Positions 25,278-34,329 are shown, counted from the stretch's first letter. The stretch is DNA of 64,000 bases from Streptomyces sp. NBC_01723 (GCF_036246005.1 NZ_CP109171.1:124001-188000), one strand, 5' to 3'. Translations and numbers: made by a program. Notes: generated from the letters alone by a model not told the origin.

Positions 25278-26002
25278 TGAACCAGCGAACATCCACGATA
25301 TGGACGATGGCGCGCCGACACCGCACCGCCACGATTACCGCATGCACCCTCCTCGCCGCCGCCATTACCGCCGGCGCCGGCGAACTCGCGGCCCGTGGCG
25401 TGATCCACGATCGCGTCGCGAAAGCCGCCCCCGGCTTGGCGGGTAACATGACAGTCAGCATGGGCGGCGACTGGGCGCTGTGGAGCCTGGTGGTCGACCA
25501 GCACATCCCGCAGCTCGACATCAGCAGCGACAGCGCCAAGTTCGGGCCCTTGTCCCAGGTCGCCGTGCAGGCACAACTGAACGCAGTCCGCCTCAACAGC
25601 AGCAAAGCCACCGTCGACAGCACCCACGTCCAGGTCACCGTCCCCACCCAGTCCATCGCGGACGCGATCCAGGCCACCGCCCCGTCCGTGCCCGTCTCTT
25701 CCGTCACCACCGACCCCGGCTCGGGCACGATTACCGCCGCCGTCGGTTCAGGCGGCATCGGACTGCTGACGCTGCACCCCGTCCTCAAGGACGGGAAGGC
25801 ATCCCTCGCCGTCGACGGGCTCACCGTCTTCGGGCGCACCGTCCCCACCAGCCGACTCGGGATGAAGGACGGCGACCTCGGTAGGGCCTCCGGCGTCAAG
25901 CAGACCTACCCCCTCGGCCTCAAGGCCAGCGTCGCAGACGTTCAACCAGACGGCCTGCACATCACCTTGACGGGCGGTCCCAGCACACTTTCCGGCGCCT
26001 GA
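25274..26002 (+). CDS. LmeA-like (DUF2993) phospholipid-binding protein
   Basis: A 242-aa protein (GTG 25274 or ATG 25277) with an N-terminal signal/anchor helix (ATITACTLLAAAITAGAGELA). The exported domain has the LmeA/DUF2993 pattern: DRVAKAAPGLAGNMTVSMGG, then PQLDISSDSAKFGPLSQVAVQAQLN, and the C-terminal PLGLKASVADVQPDGLHITL. In mycobacteria LmeA binds phospholipid in the periplasm and supports lipomannan elongation and MmpL11 stability. Here it follows an MMPL gene in one coupled unit, consistent with a lipid-export partnership. Confidence 0.75.
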   Translation: MMNQRTSTIWTMARRHRTATITACTLLAAAITAGAGELAARGVIHDRVAKAAPGLAGNMTVSMGGDWALWSLVVDQHIPQLDISSDSAKFGPLSQVAVQAQLNAVRLNSSKATVDSTHVQVTVPTQSIADAIQATAPSVPVSSVTTDPGSGTITAAVGSGGIGLLTLHPVLKDGKASLAVDGLTVFGRTVPTSRLGMKDGDLGRASGVKQTYPLGLKASVADVQPDGLHITLTGGPSTLSGA

Positions 26003-26102
26003 GCGACGGCCACTCCTGCCAGACGCACGGTCGACTCCCCATCCGCTACTTCTGGCAGCTTCGTCGCCAACCGGAGCCCGCCTGGGGCTCTGCGACCACT
26101 GG

Positions 26103-26262
26103 GACCATCGCAGCAGAACCGCGAAGCCTATGGTCCCCGGCCCATCGACTACGTCGGCCCGGCACATCAGCTCACCCGCGATCAGGACGAGTTCTTCGCC
26201 CAGATCGACGACGCGACCTCGACCGCTTCGAGGACGTCTTCAAGCTCCTCCAGGCCTGACAG
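26103..26262 (+). pseudogene. short coding remnant
   Basis: The frame reads YGPRPIDYVGPAHQLTRDQD, EFFAQIDDA and, after a 1-nt shift, RFEDVFKLLQA followed by a stop. The regular helical ending suggests the C-terminus of a former gene. No homologous family was recognised. Confidence 0.25.
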
Positions 26263-26321
26263 CATGCGATCCCTCGGGTTGGTGTCAGTGGATGGGTCGT
26301 GGTCGTGGCTTTTGGGGCTGG

Positions 26322-27014
26322 TCAGAGAGTTGTCGCTAGCAGGCGCCAGTTCTTCGGGGCGGCCATGACCTGCTCGCCGACGCACCGGATCTTGGCGTGG
26401 CTGCCGTTGTGACGTCGCTTCCACCGCTTGAGCCGGCGGCCCCGGAAGGGGACACGGATGTGCGGGCCGGCCCCTTGGTACGCCTTGTCCGCCCGGCATT
26501 TCACTCCTGCGGTGGCGGGCGCGTCGACGATCCCATGCTTTCGGGCGGCCGACAGGTCATGGGTGGAGCCTGGCAGGGCGGCCGAGGCCCAGAGCAGTCG
26601 GCCGAACGGATCAGTGAGGACCTGCACGTTCATGCCGTGACGTTTGTGCTTGCCCGAGTAGTAGGGCGTGTCCGCAGTGATCCGGTCGATCGGCAGCAGG
26701 GTGCCGTCCAGGATCACGAAAGCCTTCTTCCGGACCGCCTCCATCACCTTGGCCAGGGTTGGTGCGAGAGCGGCCAGGATTTCGATCGCCTCGCGTATGT
26801 ACCAGTAGACGGTCGCGATGCCGATTTTGAACCAGGTGGCCAGCTGGGCGTAGGTGTCGCCGCACCGCAGGTGGGCCAAGGCCAGCAGGGCCTGGCGGCC
26901 GGCAGGCAGTCGCCGCCAGCGCGTACCGATCTCCCGTCGCCGGGCTGCGAGTTGCTTGGTCAGGTGCCGAAGCGTGCTGCTGGACAGACCGATCGAGGAC
27001 GGGTAGACAAGCAC
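26322..27014 (-). pseudogene. IS5-family (DDE_Tnp_4) transposase, C-terminally truncated
   Basis: From GTG 27014 (LVYPSSIGLSSSTLRHLTKQ) the minus strand encodes a helix-turn-helix_4 domain (LLALAHLRCGDTYAQLATWF) and a DDE_Tnp_4 domain (KAFVILDGTLLPIDRIT, first Asp; PFGRLLWASAALPGSTHDL, second Asp; CRADKAYQGAG). It stops at KNWRLLATTL, about 20 residues short of the relative at 17805-18256, so the right end of the IS is missing. The catalytic region before the truncation looks intact. Confidence 0.75.
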
Positions 27015-27015
27015 G

Positions 27016-27070
27016 GAAGCTCCTGGCGACACGGGTGATCTTGGTCGAGAACCCGTCTACCAGGAGCTTC
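27016..27070. repeat. inverted repeat at the IS upstream end
   Basis: GAAGCTCCTGG (27016-27026) and CCAGGAGCTTC (27060-27070) are perfect 11-bp arms directly before the transposase start. The interior matches 18221-18256. It may form a hairpin that shields the transposase gene from outside transcription, as in several IS groups. Confidence 0.6.
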
Positions 27071-27246
27071 GTCGTTGCGTAGAGCCTCCACCTCCAACGC
27101 TCAGACATCCCAGTCAGGTTGGGAAAGGCTCACTGCCCCTCTCATGGGCCAATAGCATCCCACATTGAGATAAAACGCGTGAAAAAGGATGAAACCCCCT
27201 TAAGGGCATGAGGCGAGGCGAGCGTGTGCGGCTGCCGATCTGGCGG

Positions 27247-27465
27247 TCAGCGGCTGGAGTCGCTGATGCCGGAGGCGAGCTGTCCCACGATGCCCAAGAC
27301 GCCCTGCCCGAACGCGGTCGGGGCAACGAGGATGCCGAAGACCAGAACGATCAGCACGGTCAGCACGGTCAGCTTCTCGTCAATGCGGCTGCGGGCCTGA
27401 GTCCGCCGACGCAGCCGCACCACGATGATGACCGCCAGGAGCACCGCTACGTTGACCGTCAGCAC
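27247..27465 (-). CDS. small two-helix membrane protein
   Basis: A 72-aa protein from GTG 27465 with CAGGGGG about 5 nt upstream. Two transmembrane segments are visible (VNVAVLLAVIIVVRL and VLTVLIVLVFGILVAPTAFG) with a basic loop RRRTQARSRIDEK between them, and a tail VGQLASGISDSSR. Small proteins like this occur in transfer regions of actinomycete integrative elements near FtsK-like genes, so it may be a remnant of such a region. A tandem CAGCACGGT repeat encodes the LTVLTV stretch. Confidence 0.55.
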   Translation of the reverse strand: MLTVNVAVLLAVIIVVRLRRRTQARSRIDEKLTVLTVLIVLVFGILVAPTAFGQGVLGIVGQLASGISDSSR

Positions 27466-27970
27466 ACCCGACCCCCTGAAGAGAACGACCCCCAGGGAGG
27501 TTGTAGCCAGCACGCATGGCCGAGACCTCAGCGTTCCGTGAGGATGGCTGCACATATCCCACAGATCGGCCGGATCGGCCGTCTTGCCACCCCCGCCGGA
27601 TCATCCAGGCCTGTGCTCAGCACGCGGGGACGTGCAGCATCTACCACAACCCTGACCACGCCTCCGCTACGCGCCGAACAGCGGCACGGATCCTGCGGAC
27701 AGGTCGGGGCGTGTCCGGTGCGTGGCAGTCGCCGTGGACGTCGCCCGCGATGCGGCCGGCCGGTGGCGCCACCCGGTACGCCCCAGTTGCGGGGCGACGA
27801 GTGTGACCTCTAGGACGTCTCGGCTGCCCCACCCAGCCGTTTCTCTGTCAAGTTGTACGTGCTGAAGAGCATGCGCGATGCCGCCGCTCTATGAACCTGG
27901 CTCATGCCACGCATTGCCCCAGCTCAACCAACCCAGGCGGAGGGAACGGGGTCGCTGACACAATCACTGG
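27466..27970. other. 505-bp stretch without a supported gene
   Basis: Several open frames exist on both strands, but none has a recognisable product or clear ribosome site. Promoter sequence for the gene at 27971 presumably lies at its right end. Confidence 0.4.
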
Positions 27971-28432
27971 ATGACCAGCCATGACATCCGGTTCGACTGC
28001 CAGCACCGTGGCGACGGCGGCCCGCTCGTGATCGTCTCCCGCATCGACGGAGCACCACTGACCGAGCTGATCGACGGGTTCGAGATCGCCGCCGGGATGC
28101 AGCCAGCAGGCGACGCCTACGGCGGTCTGATCCCGGAGTTCTGCCGGTTCGGACCGATGCAGGATCACTTCCTCGGACGGTCCACCACCGCGATGGGGCC
28201 GAAGACACCCGGTCTCGGTTGTGAATGCGGCGAGTGGGGATGCTGGCCCCTCATGGCCCGCATCACCGCGACGGCCAACTTCGTGACCTGGGACACCTTT
28301 GAGCAACCTCACCGCAAGGCCCGCGACTATGCGGCATTCGGTCCGTTCCAGTTCGGCCGTCACCAATACGATGACGCTTTGCAAGCCCTGAGCGCCGTGA
28401 TCGGCTCCGACATCGACGACGCGCGCGCATGA
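27971..28432 (+). CDS. conserved hypothetical protein
   Basis: A 153-aa soluble protein with a distinctive centre LGCECGEWGCWPLMARITAT (three closely spaced Cys), followed by VTWDTFEQPHRKARDYAAFG and FGRHQYDDAL. Homologues with the same C-C-W-W core are widespread in Streptomyces as single genes; no function is established to my knowledge. The Cys cluster could bind metal. No signal peptide. The gene lies in an accessory stretch with the S1/zinc-ribbon gene and the STAND locus. Confidence 0.6.
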   Translation: MTSHDIRFDCQHRGDGGPLVIVSRIDGAPLTELIDGFEIAAGMQPAGDAYGGLIPEFCRFGPMQDHFLGRSTTAMGPKTPGLGCECGEWGCWPLMARITATANFVTWDTFEQPHRKARDYAAFGPFQFGRHQYDDALQALSAVIGSDIDDARA

Positions 28433-28464
28433 GCGCCACCAGGCGCGGCCTGCCGGGCTAAGGG

Positions 28465-28974
28465 ATGGGGAAGCGGTTCATGGGAAGATTCGAGACAGAG
28501 AGTCTGGCGCTCATGCCTGGCCAGAAGGTGCAGGCCAGGGTCCTCAGCCATCACCCATGGGGTGTGCTCGTTGAGATTGTTGGTTACGAGAACGCTGGCC
28601 TGTCGGCCTCTGTCGACATGATCCAGCAGTTCTCCCAGACCACGAGCAGTCACGACGAACTACTCGCGCTCTTTCCACCCATCGGTTCACAGATCGATGC
28701 AGTGATCGAGCAAATCCACCGCTGGCATCCGCCGGTGTCAGTGCGGCTCAGCATCCGACCTGCCGACCTGGAGTCGCTGGTCTGGAGCTGCGACTTCTGT
28801 GGTGAACCGATCACGTTGGGCCCAGGTGGAGACGCCCTCGTCCTGGACTCGCGCAGCAGCGACGGTCCAGGAAGCCACACCATCATCTCCCACCGGCACT
28901 GCCTGGCCGAGCGCATCCGCCCGGAGAACAGTGGAGAGCGGGCGCGAGCATTGAAGATCGGGAAGATGTGCTGA
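28465..28974 (+). CDS. S1-like domain plus zinc-ribbon protein
   Basis: A 169-aa protein, ATG 28465; ATG 28480 is an alternative with GGGGAAG ahead. The N-terminal part (LMPGQKVQARVLSHHPWGVL, VEIVGYENAGLSASVDMI) matches the S1/OB-fold pattern of RNA-binding proteins. Residues about 110-150 hold CDFCGEPI followed by HRHCLAERI, enough for a CCHC-type zinc site. It may bind RNA or ribosomes. This fusion is unusual for so short a protein. Confidence 0.55.
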   Translation: MGKRFMGRFETESLALMPGQKVQARVLSHHPWGVLVEIVGYENAGLSASVDMIQQFSQTTSSHDELLALFPPIGSQIDAVIEQIHRWHPPVSVRLSIRPADLESLVWSCDFCGEPITLGPGGDALVLDSRSSDGPGSHTIISHRHCLAERIRPENSGERARALKIGKMC

Positions 28975-29605
28975 AGTCGTGAGGCCCGCGCCTACCGGCA
29001 TGGATGAGCTCGACAGCTCATTCGGCGGAAACCAAGCGATAGTTCAGAGAAGCTTGTGTCCGGTGCCCCGCCCTGATCGTCCACGCGACAGAACGTCCCC
29101 GGCTTGTCGAAATCCGCGACAACCTCCTCGGTCCCGCATCAAGCCCAACCGCATGAGCGTCATCGCCAGAGCCGTCCTCACCCTGCAGAGGCAAGGCTGA
29201 AAAGACTCACGGATTTTTTGTCGTTTGCGGGACGGGTTGCATTGTGTGCGTCCAGCATTGGGTGAGTTTCGTTGGTTTCCCTGTTGAGTGTGCTGGTGTG
29301 GTCGTCGCAGGGTGTGCGAGAGAGGCGGACGTGCCGTGGCTCGTGTTGTCCATGAAGACGAGCTGATCCAGAACCGGGTGCTGGCCCGGCTGTGCGACGG
29401 CGAAGACCTCGTCACCGGCGCGGAGCTCGTCGGCCACGCCTGCTGGAGAACTTGAGGGCCTGCAACCAGCCCACCGACGACGAACGCAAGGTCTTGAGCC
29501 ACGTCGACCGACCACCCGAACTGTACGGAAGTCGACATCGGCAGGACCGCTGCCGAGAACTCGGCGAAACCGGAAGATCACCGATGAGAGCGAGAGGAGC
29601 GCCCG
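28975..29605. other. 630-bp stretch, lower G+C, no supported gene
   Basis: The stretch around 29200-29320 is visibly richer in A/T than its surroundings. A short open piece (DELIQNRVLARLCDGEDLVT, about 29350-29420) looks protein-like but has no partner domain. The right end carries GAGAGGAG, the ribosome site of the next gene. Confidence 0.35.
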
Positions 29606-30094
29606 ATGTTGACCGAAGCCCTAGCGGCATTGGCCGCCAGCGGCGGGACGGCCCTGGTAGGGGCCATGGCTACCGATGCCTGGCAGACTGCCCGCGACAG
29701 CACGGCACGGCTGTTCGGCCGCCAGGGGGCCCAGCGTCAGACAGCCATCGAGGCGCAACTGGACGGCAACGTCATCCTGGTGGAGCGGGCCGACGATCCA
29801 GACCTGGCCCGGCAGGCGCTGGTGCCGCTATGGCAGATGGAACTGCACCGGCTACTGGAAGAGCACCCCGGGACCGAGGCCGAACTGCAGGAACTCATCA
29901 CCCATGTACGTGATGAGCTGCCCGCCCCTCAGCAGCAGTGGGTGCAGAACAACATCGCCCGCGACAACTCCCGGCAGTTCGCGGTACAAGGAGGCGACAT
30001 CATCTATCACGAGTCCCCCTCCTCCGCGTTCGGCAGGCAACACTCCGAACAGCAACCGGGTGCGGCAGACGACAGCTCGGACAGCCAACCGTGA
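29606..30094 (+). CDS. small effector-like protein coupled to a STAND NTPase
   Basis: A 162-aa protein with GAGAGGAG about 9 nt upstream. The N-terminus (LTEALAALAASGGTALVGAMATDAWQ) is an amphipathic/hydrophobic helix like that of Bell/HeLo-type membrane-active domains. An alpha-helical region follows (ARQALVPLWQMELHRLLEEH, ELITHVRDELPA). Near the C-terminus (125-135) lies FAVQGGDIIYH, then a disordered tail. The last codon overlaps the start of the STAND gene (GTGA). I infer that it is the effector or adaptor of that NTPase; no toxic activity is demonstrable from sequence. Confidence 0.6.
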   Translation: MLTEALAALAASGGTALVGAMATDAWQTARDSTARLFGRQGAQRQTAIEAQLDGNVILVERADDPDLARQALVPLWQMELHRLLEEHPGTEAELQELITHVRDELPAPQQQWVQNNIARDNSRQFAVQGGDIIYHESPSSAFGRQHSEQQPGAADDSSDSQP

Positions 30095-33000
30095 CTGTGT
30101 TGGACGGCGCGTTCGGCCCGATGGGGCGACCACAGGGCGTACACCAGCAAGTGTGGGTCGAAAGCGGCTTCGGCTACGGAGTGATTGGCGCGGACCTGCA
30201 TGTCTTCGGCGACGGCAGACCGGTCTACCTGCTCAAAGAGGCAAGTGGGCAGGCGGACCTGAGACTCGCGACGGACGGCCAGGGCCTGCCGGCCCAGCCG
30301 AGCCACCTGCTCAACGCCCGTCACGCCGTCGTGGACTTCACCGGCCGGGGCGGCGAGGTCGGCGATCTGACCGCCTGGCGGGACAGCGGTGGGCGTGCGG
30401 TCCGCTGGCTGCACGCCCTCGGCGGCCAGGGCAAGACCCGCCTGGCCGGCCACCTCGCCGGGTTAGCCGCCCATGACGGGTGGAAGGTGATCGTCGCGGA
30501 GCACACGCCGGCCCGGGTGGTCGACGCCAAGGAGCCGACCAACCACGACCTGCGCGTCGGGTCCGCCCGCGGGCTGCTCATGCTGGTTGACTACGCCGAT
30601 CGTTGGCCACTGACCCACCTGACATGGCTGTTCAGCAACAAGGTACTCAACCAGAACGTGCCGGTGCGGGTGCTGCTCGTCGCGCGCAACGAGCACGTGT
30701 GGCCCGCCCTGCGCCACGCTCTCACCCAAGCCGGCTGGCCGCCCGAGGCCAGCACCAGCCAGTCGTTGGGCGCTCTGCCCAGCGCCCGGGACGCTCGCAG
30801 CAGCATGTTCGTCGCCGCACGCGACTGCTTCGCCCGCCACTACGGGCTACCGGAAACGGTGCCGATCGGCGTTCCCGAATGGCTGGACCGAGAAGAGTTC
30901 GGCCTCACCCTCACCGTGCACATGGCGGCGCTGGTCGCTGTTGACCGCCACGCCCGCGGCGCGCCCCAGCCGCAGGCGTCGCGCGAGGACATGATGGCCC
31001 TGACCGCCTACCTGCTGGAGCGGGAGAGCCTGCACTGGCACACCCTCCACGGCACCGACGACACCTTGGCGGGCGGGCGCACGGCGTTCAACACCCCGCC
31101 AGTCCAAATGCGCCGTACCGTGTTCACCGCCGCCCTCACCGGCCCTCTGGGCTACCGGGACGCCAGGGCCGCTCTGGAAGCCGTCGGCATCGGTGGCGAG
31201 GTCGACCGGGCGCTCACGGACCACACCTTCTGTTACCCGCCCACCGACCCCCGCACAGTACTGGAACCCCTCTACCCCGACCGTCTCGCCGAGGACTTCC
31301 TGGCCTTGTGCCTGCCCGGCCATGACCTGCCCCACCACAGACCTGACGCCTGGGCCGACAGCGCCCCCGAGGTGTTGCTCACCCCGTCGGCCGGCGAGGG
31401 GGCGCTGCCGCCGTATGCCGCCCGCGCGATCACGTTCCTCACCGCCGCCAGCGAACGCTGGCCCCACCTGATCGCCACCCTGGAGGGACTTGAGCGCCTC
31501 CTCCCGCAGGACCCGAGGGATGCGGTCGGCGATCTCACTGTCGCCGCGGCAGATCTCACCGACCGCCTCACCCGGCACCGGCTGCCGACGGTCGCCGACC
31601 CCGCCGACCGCGCCAAGCTGCACGACGTCCTGGGTCACTGGCTCGACCGGGCCAACCGGCAGACGGAGGCAGCCGCCGCGCTCAGGGAGGCCACACAACT
31701 GTACCGACCACTGGCCGAGGCCGACCCGCAGGCATTCGAGCTGAGGCTCGCCTGGTCGCTGCTGACCCTCGCCCAGATCCTGGTCACGTTGGGCATGGTG
31801 CACCTGCCGGACGAGCTTGCCACGATGCCCCTGTCGGTCGGCGGCGATGCGTTACGGCCCGCCCGCGCCCGTCCGGACGAGGCTCTGGCGGCGTTCCACG
31901 AGGCCGTCGCAATCTTCCGCCGGCTGGCCCACGACAACCGCGACGAACACGAGGAGGCCCTCGCCGCCGCGCTTGCCGTGACCACCGTCTTCGGTCCGCA
32001 TCTGGGAGCGGCGGACGAGTCGTTGGCCCTCGCACGCGAGTGCGCCGACATCTGCCGTCGACTGACGCACAAGGACCCGGGCAAGTACGCGAGCGCAATG
32101 CCGATGACGCTGGTGAACCTCGCGAGCAACCTGGCGGCGTCGGAGCCGGAGCAGGCTGCGGCTCTCGCCGGCGAGGCGGTTGACGGCGCCCGGCTGCTGG
32201 CCCGAGACAACCCCGCCGAACAGGAATACGAAGAAGTGCTTCACTTCACGCTGGCCAGCCAGACAGCGACGCTGCTGCGACTCGGGCGTGCCGAACCGGC
32301 CTTTGCCGCTCTCGACGAGGCAGTGCGGACCCTCCGCAACCAGCGGGAGAGACCGCATGACAGCGACGCCTGGAGCGAGACGGTCAACCTGACGCTCGGT
32401 TTGGTCTGGGTGCAGGGCTCCGAAGACGATACGGCGGTAGGCATGGAGGGGCTCCTGCAGGCGCTCCTCGGCGAGGCGCGGGCCAACCCCGCTGCCACCG
32501 GGCCGACGCTGCTCAACGCCTTCTTCGTGACTGACGAGTTGCTGCGTCGGTTGGAACGATGGGAGCTTGTCCTCGCCGGGCAGCGTGATGTCATCGGCTG
32601 GCTCCGATCCTCTGACGACGGCACCCTTCGATACGACTACCTCACCGGCATATTGGCAGCCAGGGGCAGCATCCTGGTGATGCTGGGCCGGTGTGACGAG
32701 GCTCTGGACGTAGTTGGCGAGCTTGCCGAGGAACTCCAGCGGGATCACGCCAGTAGTCGACTGCTGGAAGCGTGCCTGGGAGCGACGTTGGCGTTGGTGG
32801 CAAACGACGGGGCAAGCCTGGCGCAGGACGAGCGGCCTGACGACGCCTACGGGGTGGCGCAGGACAAGACCGTCGCCATGCTGAGCCGGATAGCGGCAGC
32901 GTACCGTCAGCGGCCCTGCGGCGACGCGCATAACCGTGACCAGGGCCTGGCCGTCACGCTGAAGCTGTTGAGCGAGGCGCTGTGGAACCTGGGCCGATCG

Positions 33001-33489
33001 AGGGAATCTCTGGCCGCTGGTGCAGAGGCAGTCGAGATCCGCCGTCGGCTGGCACTCGGTAAAAGTGCGGAGCACCACGATCACCTCGCGCTCGCGCTGA
33101 AATACCACGCCGAGAAGTTGGAAAGGTGCGGCCGGTACACAGAGGCGGCAGCCGAAGCAGAGGAGGCGGGTTACATCTACGGGCGTCTCGCGCGGGACGA
33201 CTTCGCCAAGCACGGGCCGGCCCTCGCAGCGACGCGGCACCTCCTGGCGGTCAACCTCCGGCGGTTACGCCCGGCGGATGCCCTGCAGCCTGCACGCCAG
33301 GCCGTCGAGATCCTGGGCAGGCTGGCACGCGACCAGCCGGCCAGACACGAGCCCAACCTCGCCATCGTGCTGGACACGCTGGCGCAGGTCCTCCACGAAC
33401 GAGGGCGGGAGGAGGAAGCACGCGCCGCGATGAACCAAGCAGCCGAGGTACGCGTTCGACTCGCCGCCCGCGACAACACGCCCCCCTGA
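30091..33489 (+). CDS. STAND-type NTPase with C-terminal TPR array
   Basis: An 1132-aa protein from GTG 30091, which overlaps the upstream stop (GTGA). Residues 28-39 (GYGVIGADLHVF) form a short Gly-containing beta motif that mirrors FAVQGGDIIYH in the upstream protein. The NTPase region (about 70-480) has Walker A GGQGKTR at 111-117 and Walker B-like LLMLVDYADRW at about 155-165. From about 520 to the end are helix-pair repeats of TPR type (ALREATQLYRPLAEADPQAF, EALAAFHEAVAIFRRLAHDN, EAVEIRRRLALGKSAEH, QAVEILGRLARDQPARH). Proteins of this design act as NLR-like sensors in bacterial conflict systems. Confidence 0.75.
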   Translation: MTVLDGAFGPMGRPQGVHQQVWVESGFGYGVIGADLHVFGDGRPVYLLKEASGQADLRLATDGQGLPAQPSHLLNARHAVVDFTGRGGEVGDLTAWRDSGGRAVRWLHALGGQGKTRLAGHLAGLAAHDGWKVIVAEHTPARVVDAKEPTNHDLRVGSARGLLMLVDYADRWPLTHLTWLFSNKVLNQNVPVRVLLVARNEHVWPALRHALTQAGWPPEASTSQSLGALPSARDARSSMFVAARDCFARHYGLPETVPIGVPEWLDREEFGLTLTVHMAALVAVDRHARGAPQPQASREDMMALTAYLLERESLHWHTLHGTDDTLAGGRTAFNTPPVQMRRTVFTAALTGPLGYRDARAALEAVGIGGEVDRALTDHTFCYPPTDPRTVLEPLYPDRLAEDFLALCLPGHDLPHHRPDAWADSAPEVLLTPSAGEGALPPYAARAITFLTAASERWPHLIATLEGLERLLPQDPRDAVGDLTVAAADLTDRLTRHRLPTVADPADRAKLHDVLGHWLDRANRQTEAAAALREATQLYRPLAEADPQAFELRLAWSLLTLAQILVTLGMVHLPDELATMPLSVGGDALRPARARPDEALAAFHEAVAIFRRLAHDNRDEHEEALAAALAVTTVFGPHLGAADESLALARECADICRRLTHKDPGKYASAMPMTLVNLASNLAASEPEQAAALAGEAVDGARLLARDNPAEQEYEEVLHFTLASQTATLLRLGRAEPAFAALDEAVRTLRNQRERPHDSDAWSETVNLTLGLVWVQGSEDDTAVGMEGLLQALLGEARANPAATGPTLLNAFFVTDELLRRLERWELVLAGQRDVIGWLRSSDDGTLRYDYLTGILAARGSILVMLGRCDEALDVVGELAEELQRDHASSRLLEACLGATLALVANDGASLAQDERPDDAYGVAQDKTVAMLSRIAAAYRQRPCGDAHNRDQGLAVTLKLLSEALWNLGRSRESLAAGAEAVEIRRRLALGKSAEHHDHLALALKYHAEKLERCGRYTEAAAEAEEAGYIYGRLARDDFAKHGPALAATRHLLAVNLRRLRPADALQPARQAVEILGRLARDQPARHEPNLAIVLDTLAQVLHERGREEEARAAMNQAAEVRVRLAARDNTPP

Positions 33490-33860
33490 ACCTCAAGAGC
33501 CAGAGGCAGGAAGCCACCTGCGGGGAGCTGACGCACACGCTGTCGAGCCGGGTGCTGGATGCCGCCGCGGCGACCGTCCGGGAGCTGGGCCGCACCCAGC
33601 CGACACCTTCATCCATGGTGCCCGGAACATCCTGCGTGCCAGCGGCGAGCCCCTGACAGCCGTCGCCCCCGAGGGGTAGGCGGGAGACCCCGTCCACGGC
33701 GGCGGTACGCTGCTGAAGTCCCGCGCGCTGACGCGCCTCGAAGCGGACGACCTGCTCAGGGCTGGCCACCGCATCGTGGACGTGTTCGCCGAGGCGCAGA
33801 ACTCGACCGCGAACGCGCCAGTGGGGCCCTGTTCCACGCCATGCAGGCTGTGTTCTGAGC
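33490..33860 (+). pseudogene. unidentified coding remnant
   Basis: Frames contain HTLSSRVLDAAAATVRELGR and, shifted, GTLLKSRALTRLEADDLLRA, GHRIVDVFAEAQN and a terminal FHAMQAVF. The pieces look like helical protein from a degraded gene but cannot be assigned to a family. Confidence 0.25.
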
Positions 33861-33986
33861 CCGCCGCCACAAATTTTCGTATCGCCCGCACCAGAACGGG
33901 GCTTGAGCCGACCAGACTCTGCCCGTCGGCGCGCGGCTCCGACCACAGCTGGCCGGGGCCGGCGGTTGGGTCGGCGGGGCGCAGGC

Positions 33987-34329
33987 TCATCCGGGCAGCC
34001 AGCTCGACTCGCTCTCCCAGCGGGTCAGTGTTTGCAGAGACCTGAGCCGCAGCCCGAAGTTGAAGGTGCTGAAGGACATGGCGAGCTGGGTGCCTTGCAT
34101 GGTGAGCCATGCAAGGCAGGGCTTCGGGCCGGGGCCCGCTCGTACGGCCCAGAGGAGAATGACTTGCAGGACCGCCAGGTCGACCACGATGGTAAGCCCC
34201 CCCCCACAGGGCGTAGAGGGCCAATAGGCGGCGGTGCACCGCGCCGCGGAGCAGCATGTACAGGCGTACTCGCCCAGCCGCGGTCCGCCGCCTCGGCGGC
34301 GGGATGGGAACGCCGGTCCGGTGAGCCAT
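33987..34329 (-). pseudogene. membrane protein split at a G9 homopolymer
   Basis: From ATG 34329 the minus strand reads AHRTGVPIPPPRRRTAAGRV, LYMLLRGAVHRRLLALYALW, then reaches nine G residues (34197-34205 on the complement). One base fewer or more restores LTIVVDLAVLQVILLWAVRA, a transmembrane helix, and the frame continues TMQGTQLAMSFSTFNFGLRL to a stop at 33987. Whole, it would be about 114 aa with one or two membrane segments. It could be a phase-variable gene, a simple mutation, or a sequencing error in the run. Confidence 0.45.

Noticed and set aside
27971..33489. 27971, 28465 and the STAND pair considered as one four-gene defence operon
   Set aside because: A 630-bp A/T-rich gap without coding sequence separates the first two genes from the coupled pair, and I see no shared motif. 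Only the last two are firmly linked.
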